The translations under genes were made by a program, and so were the position numbers. From NCBI GenBank assembly GCA_030867875.1, contig JAOWCC010001501.1:28664792-28728791 (forward strand): DNA of 64,000 nt. Direction: 5' to 3'. Shown one piece after another: positions 21,920 to 33,815 of the stretch. Every line of letters starts with the position of its first letter. Position 1 is the first letter of the stretch. The DNA comes from Actinernus sp. WN-2022 (Eukaryota; Cnidaria; Anthozoa; Actiniaria; Actinernidae). The notes below the pieces were generated by a model. It had not been told where the DNA came from. It saw only the letters and a list, made by a program, of their open reading frames with translations, and made no database searches.

Positions 21920-23158
21920 TTTACCAATTTCGTCGCTAAGCAGCGACGTTGCTATGAAGGGTCGGCGCGCGCGCGCGCTCATGCAATGGCGGGAAAAACT
22001 TACTTCCGGTTTAGTGAAAAAGCAACGCGCGCGCTTTGCAATGCTCCACTCCTTCAGTTTTGTTTACATTTCGTAAAAGTTACAATGAAGTTGTTTTTGC
22101 TACTTGAACCCGGTTTTTTTTTACTTTCCATGCTTCAAGTTTACTTAATATAATGCTGAAAAAGATCGAGAAAACCGAGAAAACCATTCTAGCTGCGGAG
22201 GATCGCTGGACGAGGGAAAATTCCGATGTCAGTACGTGGAATTCGGGTGTCAAGTGCAAACGAATTTTCGTTGGGATTTCGACAAAGAAAGTTTGGAAAG
22301 TGCTCGGAAAGAGCTTGTTGATAACGAGGGGAGTCAGAATGTACTTACAAGTGAGCAGCTACACGTGAGAGGAGTCTTCGAAGAGTTTGGTTTTGAGCCA
22401 CTTTAATTCACAAGAAAGTAGCGAAGAAAAATACAGTGCCAACGAAAGAGAAATCAACTCCATTTTTACGGCGGCTCGTCACGATACTAGGGACTTGACT
22501 GGAAGTAATCGGTTAATAATGACCAAAACGTTTTCATATATTCTGATACCAGAGTGTTCTGATACCCTGGACACTATTTCTAACTATAAAGAAGCAAAGA
22601 TCGATACAACGTAGAACGTAGATTGTCGCAGTTTACGGTTGCTTGCTTGAACAATTCGTCAACTATTTCTAAGGCCGGAAATGTCTGTGAAAAATGCGAA
22701 AGTTAAACATAAATACGGAAACGAACTATGGCAAGTTCCTATTAACTTGCGACCATTCCTTTAGGGCGAACAAAGCCTAAGGCCTACTTGCCGAATTTTG
22801 TAATTATTTCTTTATTGATCAATGGAGAATATTATAAGGATTACGAACATGTGCGAATGATATTACACATTATAGCAAGATATTCCTCTAGAATTGACAT
22901 ATTTAGCAGTGTTTTTGATTGCTATAGGATAGAAAACTGAGTCAGATTTTGATGTAAGCTTACGTAAGTTGAATCGGGTTGTTTCTCCTCGACGCGACGT
23001 AAAGTATAAAAGTGAGTGACTTTATTTTAGTGTCAATGTATTATAATTTAGCTTTGCAGCTAATTGGGGACACGTCACTAGTCCTACGATTTTTATACGT
23101 CCTTATCCGAGAAGACGTGAAGGTCTAACCGTTTACTGTATTATGTAAAGGCAACACC

Positions 23159-23197
<39 letters not shown>

Positions 23198-23970
23198 CCG
23201 GGGTCTCCCGCTCGACAGACCGGCGCTTATTACAACCGGAAGGCGGTTAGACATGTGACTGATTATGGTGCAAATCGACTTCTTTGCGTGAATAAACCAC
23301 TGGAATTAGATGTCTGATAATGCAGCTCTGTTCAATTTCACTGATTTCATGTTCTTGTCCAATGCCTTAAGCTTTGCCCTCGCAAATTCCATCGGTACAC
23401 GAGAATCCATGTATCTAAAGATAATTGCTTTGTAACCACCCAAACGCGCCCGCGCCCCGTGGACCGCCCCGTGGACCGCCCCGTGGGCCCTGGTAACAAT
23501 ATTATACTTCCGGTTTCACAAAAAATGAAACTGAGTTCGTGAAACAAAGAAAAGTCAATCCTTTTTCACATAAAAATTGTCCTAAAGTCGCATTGCACAG
23601 AGCCAAGCATGGGTTTAGCGAAAAAAAAAAAAACACGGAAGTTATGACCATCTTACTGTTAAAATTCACGGGGAAAAATTCTAAAACGATCAATTTTCGG
23701 TATATCGTAAAACGCATGCTACACCTTTTGTGCCTAACCCAGACCAATGATATATGCAAATATGAAAGCACTATCCCAAAGCAATCATGAGTTGATTGAA
23801 TTTTTCTGCCTTGATGACGTAATAATGACGTCATACAATGACGTCATCAAAATAAAAAGGTCCGTCTCCCAGGAGTTCCTGAGTGATTTATTAATTATTT
23901 TACTCAAATTGTTGGCGTTTTATGGAGTTTTAAATTCTACTTAGCAACGGCCCAAAACAATTGGTAACCG
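21920..23970. other. Interior of the split TTAA element
   Basis: An 86-codon stretch on the + strand, open from 22149 to 22406 (no ATG start; includes RWDFDKESLESARKEL and GVFEEFGFEPL), looks protein-like but I do not recognise it. Nearby frames at 22153-22368 and 22387-22614 overlap it. Bases 23455-23490 hold three copies of a 12-bp word (GTGGACCGCCCC). Bases 23176-23200 carry an imperfect 'gtccggccggggtc' palindrome. No transposase catalytic motif was identified. Confidence 0.4.
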
Positions 23971-23978
23971 CACCCTTA

Positions 23979-25107
23979 AAGGCTTTACAAAACGTGTCGA
24001 TCAACTCATGTTTCGATTTGTGTGGAACTTCAAACCCGACAAAATAAATAGGAACACTCTTTTAGCACCAATTGAGAAAGGTGGTCTTGGTATGATCTCC
24101 TTCGTTGTTCTCGAAAAAGTCGTAAAATGTACATGGGTCAAAAGGATATGTGAATCGGAAAACTTATCTTGGACTTCTCTCTTAATTACACCTCTATCTT
24201 CAAAAGTACGGAGGAAACTTCATTTTCGAATGTAATTACGACACTAGTTTATTAGAATTTAATGACTTTCCTGAGTTCTACAGCGATGTTCTAAAAGCCT
24301 GGCAAGAATTGACAGTTAAATACCCTATCACTGGCAGTGAAGTAGAAAATGAAATATTATATATGGAATTATAAGTCCATAATTATATCTGGAAAGGCAG
24401 TATACTATAAATCCTGGCACAAAAGCAAAATTACAACAATCGGTGATCTCTTAGAAGGAAATAACTTCCAAATTAACCTTCGACCAATTCAAACTAAAAT
24501 TCAATGTCCAGATCAATTTCTTAAATTATCAAGGCTTGCCATACCACCCTGCAGAGTGGAAACAAATGCTAAAAACAATAGATGATGCATGACATCGCTG
24601 TAGAACGCATGGAATCAATCTAAAATAATTCAATATAAACAACAAAAATGTAACTGCAAAGAATGCACGACTCGCGCTCTCATCAAAGATAATCCGGCCA
24701 AGTAGGGCTAAAAGTTCCAAGCAATGTTTACATCCTGGCGTTTCGAATCATCAAGGAAACGAAGTTGAGATGTTTTCAGTTCAAAATAATACACAACATC
24801 ATACCAACACATGAAAAACTTTGCCAAATGAGAGTTGTAGAAAGCCCAATTTGTAATTTCTGTGGTACTTGCAATCAAACTTTGGAACATATGTTTTGTC
24901 TATGCAATATGGTAAAAACCTTTTTTGATGCAAATTATCAGCTGGTGGGAAACAAAAACCAATATCACAATCAACCTCGAAGGCAAAGTCATTATTTACG
25001 GCTATAAAACTGAATGCAGAGATTTCTATGCAACTAACCACTTCATTATGCTTGCAAAATATTATAGGACAGCTCAAACAGCACAAACAAAAATGGAGTT
25101 CTCTTAG
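23979..25107 (+). pseudogene. L1/Tx1-like LINE, C-terminal part (copy 1)
   Basis: The frame opens without a start in the C-terminal part of a non-LTR reverse transcriptase: 'FRFVWNFKPDKI' then 'EKGGLGM', the hallmark after the catalytic fingers/palm in L1/Tx1-type proteins. It is interrupted near 24220 and elsewhere. It resumes at 24765 with 'MRCFQFKIIHNIIPTHEKL' and a terminal C-x2-C-x8-H-x4-C motif (CNFC...EH....C), and ends at a TAG at 25105-25107. Several frameshifts and a missing 5' end make it dead. The YxDD-bearing part is absent from all three copies in the window. Confidence 0.8.
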
Positions 25108-26059
25108 TAACTTTAAATAAATTAATTGTAACTAATTATATTCCGACCTATATTAGACAAGGACGTTTGTTTTGTGTTCATTGGTATTATTGTTTTTCTT
25201 TGTCATTTATTCGCTATTACTGTAAAATTGTAATGTTATAAAATAGATAAAGAAAAGAAAAAAGAAGCAAAGATGTAACCCTTCCCTTCATATATAATCT
25301 AACGAAAAACGAAATCTTCAGAAGTGGAAAATTCGTGAAAATGCATCTGTGGACAGTGGTGACTGTGAGGAATTCGAAAAGGATCCGGGAAGGTACTGGA
25401 GTATCGCTGGTTGTCCTCATGCACGACATGCCAGAAAGGAATCCGCGGCTTCTGGGGCAGTTAGGGAAAGCAGGGAAAGTGAAGCCGAAGGAGGATAGGC
25501 AATAAAACAAAACATCGGAAGGATGAAGCGCTCGGCTGGATACCTAATCCGGTCATTACACTCGGGCAGTTCCCCTCCCCCTGTGCCCAGTCCCAGAAGA
25601 GTGGTTGACAGAAGTCATCAATGAAAATGTCCCAGAATTCATTATTTTGCTCCCCCTGCGACCCTCGAGATTCATTTCATTTCGCTTGAACTCATTTTTC
25701 ATCTAGTATACTAGACTCTTCCTGCATTTCAAACTTTCTGTGCAATTAGTCGGTAGCAGGTTTTGCCATTTTCGGGTGGCATTTTCCCCTAGCACATTCT
25801 CGAAATGCTATGAACTCAAGTTAGTAAAATACTGGCGGAAGATAAAAAGAAATCGCTCCTAGAGCGACAACATTTGCCACACGACGTTAAGCTTTTTATC
25901 CGCAATAGAATAGCATGCACCGCAAGTAAAATCAAAGATTCCTTCTTCCTCCAGAAACAAAGCTCTCTGATTTTTCATGGGTCCTGAAACAACCATAGGG
26001 ACTGATCAAAGTCAGGACTGATCCGGCTAATAGAAATGGAATTTATTATTTAGCGTGTT

Positions 26060-26216
26060 GGTTTTTGTGGAGGGAGGAAAAAGCCGAGAACTTGGAAAAG
26101 GGGCGATAACAAGAAACTCAACTCAGATATGGCGCCCCGATCAGGTGTCTACTGAGCCACCATAGAGATGACTGAGAGGCAAGGCGCTAAACCACTGCGC
26201 CACCCCGGCTCCTTGT
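26060..26216 (-). repeat. tRNA-derived SINE (unit 1)
   Basis: Read on the minus strand it starts GGAGCCGGGGTGGCGCAGTG, with a box-A-like TGGCGCAGTGGTTTAGCGCC. About 50 bases on, a degenerate box B follows (CTGATCGGGGC), then 'catatctgagttgagtttc'. It is repeated at 31045-31197 in unit 2 as part of the unit duplication. Box B is too damaged to expect activity. Confidence 0.75.
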
Positions 26217-27498
26217 CCCTTTCACATTAGAAAATTCTAGTAGTGAGTGTCGAAACATAAACGTGCAGTGCAGGTGCTAGAAGTTCATAATTCTAAAGTT
26301 CAATGTGTACTGCAAAATGGCTTACAGTAATGTTCACTTTCAAGATATATAATATTTTTTTTATAGATCGAAGTGCTTCTTAATGTCGACCCCTTGTTTC
26401 TTTTAAACTTTACTAACTTCACAGCTTTTACAAGTAGGAAAGAAAACAAGAAAACTGAGGGAAAGCCGGAAACAGGAGTGAATTTCCCTTATGCAAATTT
26501 GCTATACCCGTACATAAGGAAAATAAAATAAAATAAGTACGTAAAAACGAGAATATAATATAGATTTTAAAAACTACTGCGGTTATAGTTTAGCCGTTCC
26601 ATGAGCTATTTTGGTAATGAATTTCAATTAAAGCGAAGGAATGGAAACTTCTACAACAAAATATGTCAGTATAAATGTTACAGGAAAATATTATGTTCTC
26701 GCTTTAATGATTTTCACATTTGACCTAAAATCAAGGGGTTGAAAGTTTTGTGTGTACTCTGACTTTTTCAATATCTGGTCCAAGACATCTCAATGACTGG
26801 CCGAAATCTTCCTGCTGAAAATGCGAATCTTTATGATGCCCATCGGTTGTCTTCCGCGGGCCACCTTAAGTCAAGAAAGTACCAAATAATCGCTATGTTC
26901 GTATACATACCTGCAGTACTATCATCATCATGATTGTCAATTTATTTCAACTCCGTTCCAGAGTAGCAGAACTATGCTAGTTTCTCCGAGAAACATCACA
27001 GTAGAAGTTAAACAAGACTAACAATAAAATATATACTGCTGCTCTAACGGCAGATGTTCAAATCGCTAGTGTAATTACGATTATAGATGATTGCTACAGA
27101 AAGTACAATGTATATATTATTAAAAGTGCATTAACAAATCGTACGTCTAAATATATTTAGATTAGCAGACCTTAATTATGTTATCATGTAGAGAGTTCCA
27201 GAATTCTCGAGGGGAACATCAGGGGTTCAGTTTATCACCCGGCGGTCATATTGGTTAGAAACGATAGGTTTTGTCCTTTAGTCTCACGCAGTCCAGTTTC
27301 AGAACGAGTTTACCTGGCGGAAACAAAGCTTTTTATTCTCCTGGGACTCAACATGGACGCCGCGTTATGAAACCCCATTGACTGTCTCGGGGAAACAAAT
27401 TCACTGTTTTTCGAAGGTGACAGTGTTTTGTTATACCTCCCAAGTCAACAACATAACAAACTGCATACGTATGCATGGTTTCCGAATGGGAATTGAAC

Positions 27499-28555
27499 CA
27501 CAGGCAGCCCAGACTAGACATATATTTCCCGCTTTTTGGGTTACCTGTGGTATGTTTCATAAGCCATCTCGGAAGAGTTTATATAATTGCTCCTTGTGAA
27601 TTCTCTTTTCCGATTCCTATGAAATAAATCTTCAATAATAAAAGATTGATTGCCCACGCATCTTGAAAGCACCACCTGCGATGTCTACCGCTGATTTGTG
27701 GATCGATAAATCGGCAGATCCTATACCGAGAGAAATATTTTGAATTCGGAATTTATTTTCAAGGCCGTTTTCACGTTGTTTGGCCTGAAACGTGGATGAG
27801 AAGTGCTAACACATCTCTGGATTTGTGTGCCGAAAGCAGAGGCGAAATCGATGTGAATTTCTCGTCGAATTTCGGCGGCGAGTGAGGTCACATCGATGAA
27901 AAGCGCCTCGAAGCTGCATACCTTGTATATTTGTGTCTTTGAGGTGACACCGCGGCAAAACGTTACGCGCATGCGTATTTGCTATTTCTTGACGGCGCGC
28001 GGCCGCCCCCAGTTTCCGGCGAAAATGAAATCAAACAACAGGCACATACCCTTGATTTTAAAATTTCTGCGTAAAAGTACCATTTGTGAACTGTTTTGTC
28101 AAAAAATAAGAAAACTACTTAAAAGCTAAGCCTAAGACTTTAACAGGTTGAAGTTTTCTTAATTTGTAATACACTGTGAGTTTACTAAGTTATAAAATTA
28201 TTTACTAAAAAAGTTGAAACCCTCGGTAATTTGTATTTGATAGCAGAGCCTTCGTTCTTTTGGCCAGCGGAGCATACCGTTTTGCCGCGGTGTGCTTTGA
28301 GGTAGACACGCGGCCAACCGTCATGATCAAAACCTCGAAGCCTAATAAACTGCTTTAGAAGTCCTCAAATCACCCCCAAACCACTCACACAACTTCATTA
28401 AGTATCAATCGTTTATTATTGAAGATTTATTTCGTAGGAATCGGAAAAGAGAATTCACAAGGATCAATTATATAAACTCTTCCGAGATCGCTTATGAAAC
28501 ATACCACAGGTAACCCAAAAAGCGGGAAATATATGTCGAGTCTGGGCTGCCTGTG
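27499..28555. mobile_element. 1,057-bp element with ~150-bp inverted ends and 7-bp target duplication
   Basis: The ends CACAGGCAGCCCAGACT are inverted over ~150 bases (27499-27650 and 28405-28555). ATTGAAC is duplicated (27492-27498 and 28556-28562), and units 0 and 2 show the empty site 'aattgaacttac'. It contains a younger MITE at 27946-28294. It has no transposase frame. A 7-bp duplication does not settle the superfamily (hAT and P usually give 8). Confidence 0.85.
27946..28294. mobile_element. 349-bp MITE, ACACCGCGGCAAAACG ends, 9-bp target duplication (copy 1)
   Basis: CTTTGAGGT flanks both ends exactly (27937-27945 and 28295-28303). The terminal inverted repeat is SACACCGCGGCAAAACG. 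The same element, in the opposite orientation, is at 38355-38705. A 9-bp duplication suggests Mutator-like mobilisation. It has no coding capacity. Confidence 0.92.
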
Positions 28556-28691
28556 ATTGAACTTACCGAAGGTACGTTTTTATCAGGGAGGTGGGCTGGC
28601 TGATTTGTACAAAATATATATCTTAATATTTACGGTGACCCTCCCCTCCCCTTTACTAGACATTTCCATGGTCCCCTTCCTTAAACCTCCA

Positions 28692-30097
28692 GAAGGCTTT
28701 ACAAAATTAAACGTGTTGACCAACTCATGTTTCGATTTGTGTGGAACTTCAAACCCGACAAAATAAAAAGGAACACTCTTTTAGCACCAATTGAGAAAGG
28801 TGGTCTTGGTATGATCTCCTTCGTTGTTCTCGAAAAAGCCGTAAAATGTGCATGGGTCAAAAGGATATGTGCATCAGATAACTTATCTTGGACTTCTATC
28901 TTACACCTCTATCTTCAAAAGTACGGAGGAAACTTCATTTTCGAATGTAATTACGACACCAGTTTATTCGAATTTAATGACTTTCCTGAGTTCTACAGAG
29001 ATGTTCTAAAAGCCTGGCAAGAATTGACAGTTAAATACCCTATCACTGGCAGTGAAGTAGAACAATAAATATTATATATGGAATTATAAGTCCATAATAG
29101 GCCCTTTGCAGCTAACAGTGCTGATATAATACGTCATTAACGAATGAATTGAGCTCGTGATCCCTATGGGAAAGACGTAGCCATGGGTGCTGGAGAGCAA
29201 GCTAGCTTTAAAAATGCAGTTTTAGAAAGATCGATCGACAATCGATTGGAGGTGGAAAATAGCATTTACAAACACAAGTCAGGTTTTGCTAATAACACTA
29301 CCGATCTCGTACAAGGCCTTTGAATAAATGAAGTCAGATATTTCTTGCTCTCCTGTTTGTTAGCTGCAAAGGGCCTATTATATCTGGAAAGGCAGTATAC
29401 TATATATAAATCCTGGCACAAAAGCAAAATTACAACAATCGGTGATTTCTTAGAAGGAAATAACTGCCTAACCTTCGACCAATTAAAATTAAAGTTCAAT
29501 GTACAGATCAATTTCTTAAATTATCAAGACTTGGTGCATGCCATACCAGCAGAGTGGAAACAAATGCTAAAAAAACAAGAGATGATGACTGTAGAACGCA
29601 TGGAATCAATCTAAAACAATTCAATATAAACAACAAAAATGTAACTGCAAAGAATGCACGACTCGCGCTCTCATCAAAGATAATCCGGCCAAGTAGGGCT
29701 AAAAGTTCCAAGCAATGTTTACATCCTGGCGTTTCGAATCATCAAGGAAACGAAGTTGAGATGTTTTCAGTTCAAAATAATACACAACATCATACCAACA
29801 CATGAAAAACTTTGCCAAATGAGAGTTGTAGAAAGCCCAATTTGTAATTTCTGTGGTACTTGCAATCAAACTGTGGAACATATGTTATGTCTATGCAATA
29901 TGGTAAAAACATTTTTGATGCAAATTATCAGCTGGTGGGAAACAAAAACCAATATCACAATCAACCTCGAAGGCAAAGTCATTCTTTACGGCTATAAAAC
30001 TGAATGCAGAGATTTCTATGCAACTAACCACTTCATTATGCTTGCAAAATATTATAGGTCAGCTCAAACAGCACAAACAAAATTGGAGTTCTCTTAG
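28692..30097 (+). pseudogene. L1/Tx1-like LINE, C-terminal part (copy 2)
   Basis: This is the best-preserved copy. An open frame at 28727-29068 holds 'FRFVWNFKPDKIKRN', 'EKGGLGM' and a Tyr/Phe-rich region ending 'VLKAWQELTVKYP'. The MITE then interrupts it. The frame at 29345-29614 continues with 'YKSWHKSKITTIGDFLEGN', and the frame at 29756-30097 holds the terminal Cys/His motif (ICNFC, EHMLCLC) and stops at 30097. Apart from the MITE, at least one frameshift (~29600-29750) is needed to join the parts. The 5' two-thirds of the LINE is absent. Confidence 0.82.
29099..29379. mobile_element. MITE with AGGCCCTTTGCAGCTAACA ends (copy 1)
   Basis: Inverted ends AGGCCCTTTGCAGCTAACA and their inverse enclose ~240 bases. 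Unit 1 shows the empty site 'ccataattatatctgg', which is restored exactly if the element and one AT are removed. The inner sequence ('gaatgaattgagctcgtga', 'gattggaggtggaaaatagc') has a relative at 58434-58595. Confidence 0.85.
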
Positions 30098-31044
30098 TAA
30101 CTTTAAATAAATTAATTGTAACTAATTCTATTCCGACCTATATTAGACAAGGACGTTTGTTTTGTGTTCATTGGTATTATTGTTTTTCTTTGTCATTTAT
30201 TCGCTATTACTGTAAAATTGTAATGTTATAAAATAGATAAAGAAAAGAAAAAAGAAGCAAAAATGTAACCCTTCCCTTCATATATAATCTAACGAAAAAC
30301 GAAATCTTCAGAAGTGGAAGATTCGTGAAAATGCATCTGTGGACAGTGGTGACTGTGAGGAATTCGAAAAGGATCCGGGAAGGTACTGGAGTATCGCTGG
30401 TTGTCCTCATGCACGACATGCCAGAAAGGAATCCGCGGCTTGTGGGGCAGTTAGGGAAAGCAGGGAAAGTGAAGCCGAAGGAAGATAGGCAATAAAACAA
30501 AACATCGGAAGGATGAAGCGCTCGGCTGGATACCTAATCCGGTCATTACACTCGGGCAGTTCCACTCCCCCTGTGCCCAGTCCCAGAAGAGTGGTTGACA
30601 GAAGTCATCAATGAAAATGTCCCAGAATTCATTATTTTGCTCCCCCTGCGACCCTCGAGATTCATTTCATTTCGCTTGAACTCATTTTTCATCTAGTATA
30701 CTAGACTCTTCCTGCATTTCAAACTTTCTGTGCAATTAGTTGTAGCAGGTTTTGCCATTTTCGGGTGGCATTTTCCCCTAGCACATTCTCGAAATGCTAT
30801 GAACTCAAGTTAGTAAAATACTGGCGGAAGATAAAAAGAAATCGCTCCTAGAGCGACACCATTTGCCACACGACGTTAAGCTTTTTATCCGCAATAGAAT
30901 AGCATGCACCGCAAGTAAAATCAAAGATTCCTTCTTCCTCCAGAAACAAAGCTCTCTGATTTTTCATGGGTCCTGAAACAACCATAGGGACTGATCAAAG
31001 TCAGGATCCGGCTAATAGAAATGGAATTTATTATTTAGCGTGTT

Positions 31045-31197
31045 GGTTTTTGTGGAGGGAGGAAAAGCCGAGAACTTGGAAAAGGGATGATAACAAGAAA
31101 CTCAACTCACATATGGCGCCCCGATCAGGTGTCTACTGAGCCACCATAGAGATGACTGAGACGCAAGGCGCTAAACCACTGCGCCACCCCGGCTCCT
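31045..31197 (-). repeat. tRNA-derived SINE (unit 2)
   Basis: The counterpart of the unit 1 SINE, with the same GGAGCCGGGGTGGCGCAGTG head on the minus strand and the same damaged box B. It was copied with the unit rather than inserted independently. Confidence 0.75.
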
Positions 31198-32648
31198 CGT
31201 CTCCTTCATATTCGAAAATTCTAGTAGTGAGTGTCGAAACATAAACGTGCAGTGCAGTTGCTTGAAGTTAATAATTCTAAAGTTCAATGTGTACTGCAAA
31301 ATGGCTTACAGTAATGTTCACTTTCAACTATCATGATATTTTTTTATAGATAGAAGTGCTTCTTAATGTCGAACCCTTGTTTCTTTTAAACTTTACTAAC
31401 TTCACAGCTTTTACAAGTAGGAAAGAAAACAAGAAAACTGAGCCGGGAAAGCCGGAAACAGGAGTGAACTTCCCATATGCAATTTGCTATACCCGTACAT
31501 AAGGAAAATAAAATAAAATAAGTGCGTAAAAACGAGAATATAATATAGATTTTAAAAACTACTGCGGTTATAGTTTAGCCGTTCCATGAGCTATGTTGGT
31601 AATGAGTTTCAATTAAAGCGAAGGAATGGAAACTTCTACAACAAAATATGTTAGTATAAATGTTACAGGAAAATATTATGTTCTCGCTTTAATGATTTTC
31701 ACATTTGACCTAAAATCAAGGGGTTGAAAGTTTTGTGTGTACTCTGACTTTTTCAATATCTGGTCCAAGACATCTCAATGACTGGCCGAAATCTTCCTGC
31801 TGAAAATGCGAATCTTTATGATGCCCATCGGTTGTCTTCCGCGTCAAGAAAATACCAAATAATCGCCATGTTCGTATACATACCTGCAGTACTATCATCA
31901 TCATGATTGTCAATTTATTTCAACTCCGTTCCAGAGTAGCAGAACTATGCTATAGTTTCTCCGAGAAACATCACAGTAGAAGTGAAACAAGACTAACAAT
32001 ATCTACAGCTGCTGCATGCTCTAACGGCAGATGTTCAAATCGCTAGTGTAATTACGATTATAGATGATTGCTACAGAAAGTACAATGTATATATTATTAA
32101 AAGTGCATTAACAAATCGTACGTCTAAATATATTTACATTAGCTGCAGACCTTATGTTATCGTGTAGGGAGTTCCAGAATTGTCGAGGGGAACATCAGGG
32201 GTTCATCAGTTTATCACCCGGCGGTCATATTGGTTAGAAACGATAGGTTTTGTCCTTTAGTCTCACGCAGTCCAGTTTCAGAACGAGTTTACCTGGCGAA
32301 AACAAAGCTTTTTATTCTCCTGCGACTCAACATGGATGCCGCGTTGTGAAACCCCATTGGCTGTCTCGGGGAAACAAATTCACTGTTTTTCGAGGGTGAC
32401 GTGTTTTGTTATACCTCCCAAGTCAACAACATAACAAACTGCATACGTATGCATGGTTTCCGAATTTCATTCAACATTAGGGAATTGAACTTACGGAAGG
32501 TACGTTTTTATCAGGGAGGTGGGCTGGCTGATTTGTACAAAATATCTTAATATTTACGGTGACCCTCCCCTCCCCTTTACTAGAAATTTCCATGGTCCCT
32601 CGCTTGAAGTTACAAGAAAATATGTAACCCTTCCTTAAACCTCCCGAA

Positions 32649-33640
32649 GGCTTTACAAAACGTGTTGACCAACTCATGTTTCGATTTGTGTGGAACTTCA
32701 AACCCGACAAAATAAAAAGGAACACTTTTTTAGCACCAATTGAGAAAGGTGGTCTTGGTATGATCTCCTTCAGGTTGTTCTCGAAAAAGCCGTAAAATGT
32801 GCATGGGTCAAAAGGATATGTGCATCAGAAAACTTATCTTGGACTTCTATCTTACACCTCTATCTTCAAAAGTACGGAGGAAACTTCATTTTCGAATGTA
32901 ATTACGACACCAGTTTATTCGAATTTAATGACTTTCCTGAGTTCTACAGAGATGTTCTAAAAGCCTGGAAAGAATTGACAGTTAAATACCTTATCACTGG
33001 CAGTGAAGTAGAAAATGCAATATTATATATGGAATTATAAGTCCATAATAGGCCTTTGCCTATCTGAATGCAGAGATTGCTATGCAACTAACCACTTCAT
33101 TCTAACCGTTTGCTTGCAAAATATACAGCTCAAACAGCACAAACAAAAACTTTAACTCAATTAATTGTAACTAAATAAATTCTATTCCGACCTATATTAG
33201 ACGTTTGTTTTGTGTTCATTTGTGTTATTGTTTTTCTTTGTCATTTATTCGCTATTACTGTAAAATTGTAATGTTATAAAATAGATAAAGAAAAAAAAAA
33301 GAAAAAATGTAACCTTCCCTTTATATATATTCTAACGAAAAACGAAATCTTCAGTTTGGAGGGTTTTTCATGATACCCTTAATGAAACTATGATTGTTGG
33401 ATTTAAAGAAGTGGAAGATTCGTGAAAATGTATCTGTGGACAGTGGTGACTGTGAGGAATTCGAAAAGGATCCGGGAAGGTACTGGAGTATCGCTGGTTG
33501 TCCTCATGCACGGCAAGCCAGAAAGGAATCCGCGGCTTGTGGGGCAGTTAGGGAAAGCAGGGAAAGTGAAGCCGAAGGTAGAGGATAGACAATAAAACAA
33601 AACATCGGGAAGATGAAGCGCTCGGCTAGATACCTAAGGG
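32649..33640 (+). repeat. LINE-array unit 3 (internally deleted and truncated)
   Basis: It starts like units 1 and 2 and holds LINE frame pieces to 33045. At 33050 it has only 'aataggcctttgc', the left tip of the MITE found in unit 2, joined directly to 'ctgaatgcagag', which lies ~900 bases further on in unit 2. After that it follows the unit to 'gatacctaa' at 33640 and then diverges. The LINE pieces also carry a 1-bp insertion near 32771. Confidence 0.8.
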
Positions 33641-33815
33641 TGATTACACGATTTTCGAACTGACCGGCACAGTTTTACCAATCATTTTGGAATTTCTGCG
33701 TAAAGACAGCTTTCGGCCTAGAATTCACGAGAGCGTGAACGTCAATGGGAAATCCAAGAAACCATTAAAAAGACAGCTGCTAAAGTTGGGGGTTATCTTG
33801 GTGTAAGAACCTTAC

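Larger units (their letters stand above)
16869..23975. mobile_element. TTAA-target element, split by a Gypsy insertion
   Basis: TTAA lies at 16865-16868 and 23976-23979. The left end GGGTGCG continues, after the Gypsy element, as TTTACCAATT at 21920. The right end read inverted is GGGTGCGGTTACCAATT, giving ~17-bp terminal inverted repeats with one mismatch. Without the Gypsy the element is about 2.06 kb. It lies at the junction between array units 0 and 1, where the other junctions read 'ccttaaacctcc(c/a)gaagg'. TTAA targets suggest piggyBac or Kolobok, but no transposase motif was recognised in 21920-23970. Confidence 0.8.
23979..28691 (+). repeat. LINE-array unit 1
   Basis: This runs from 'aggctttacaaaacgtg' to the same point in the next unit. 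It contains a 5'-truncated LINE end (23979-25107), a ~2-kb spacer with a SINE, and the 'tttagtctcacgcagtcc' segment. Units 1 and 2 are very similar over kilobases and lie head to tail. Unit 1 carries an extra 1,057-bp element at 27499-28555 and lacks the small MITE seen in unit 2. Confidence 0.85.
28692..32648 (+). repeat. LINE-array unit 2
   Basis: The second head-to-tail unit, ~3.96 kb: LINE end (28692-30097), spacer with SINE, and the 'tttagtctcacgcag' segment near 32260. It carries a 281-bp MITE at about 29099-29379 that unit 1 lacks, and lacks the 1,057-bp element of unit 1. Confidence 0.85.

Noticed and set aside
22153..22614. Transposase of the TTAA element
   Set aside because: The frames here show no DDE/DDD pattern or zinc-finger motif of piggyBac or Kolobok proteins that I can recognise.
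25217..25510. Minus-strand 97-codon frame found again at 30207-30500 and 33403-33600
   Set aside because: It recurs because the array unit is duplicated. There is no known motif, and the third copy is shortened by the frame context; no evidence of coding selection.
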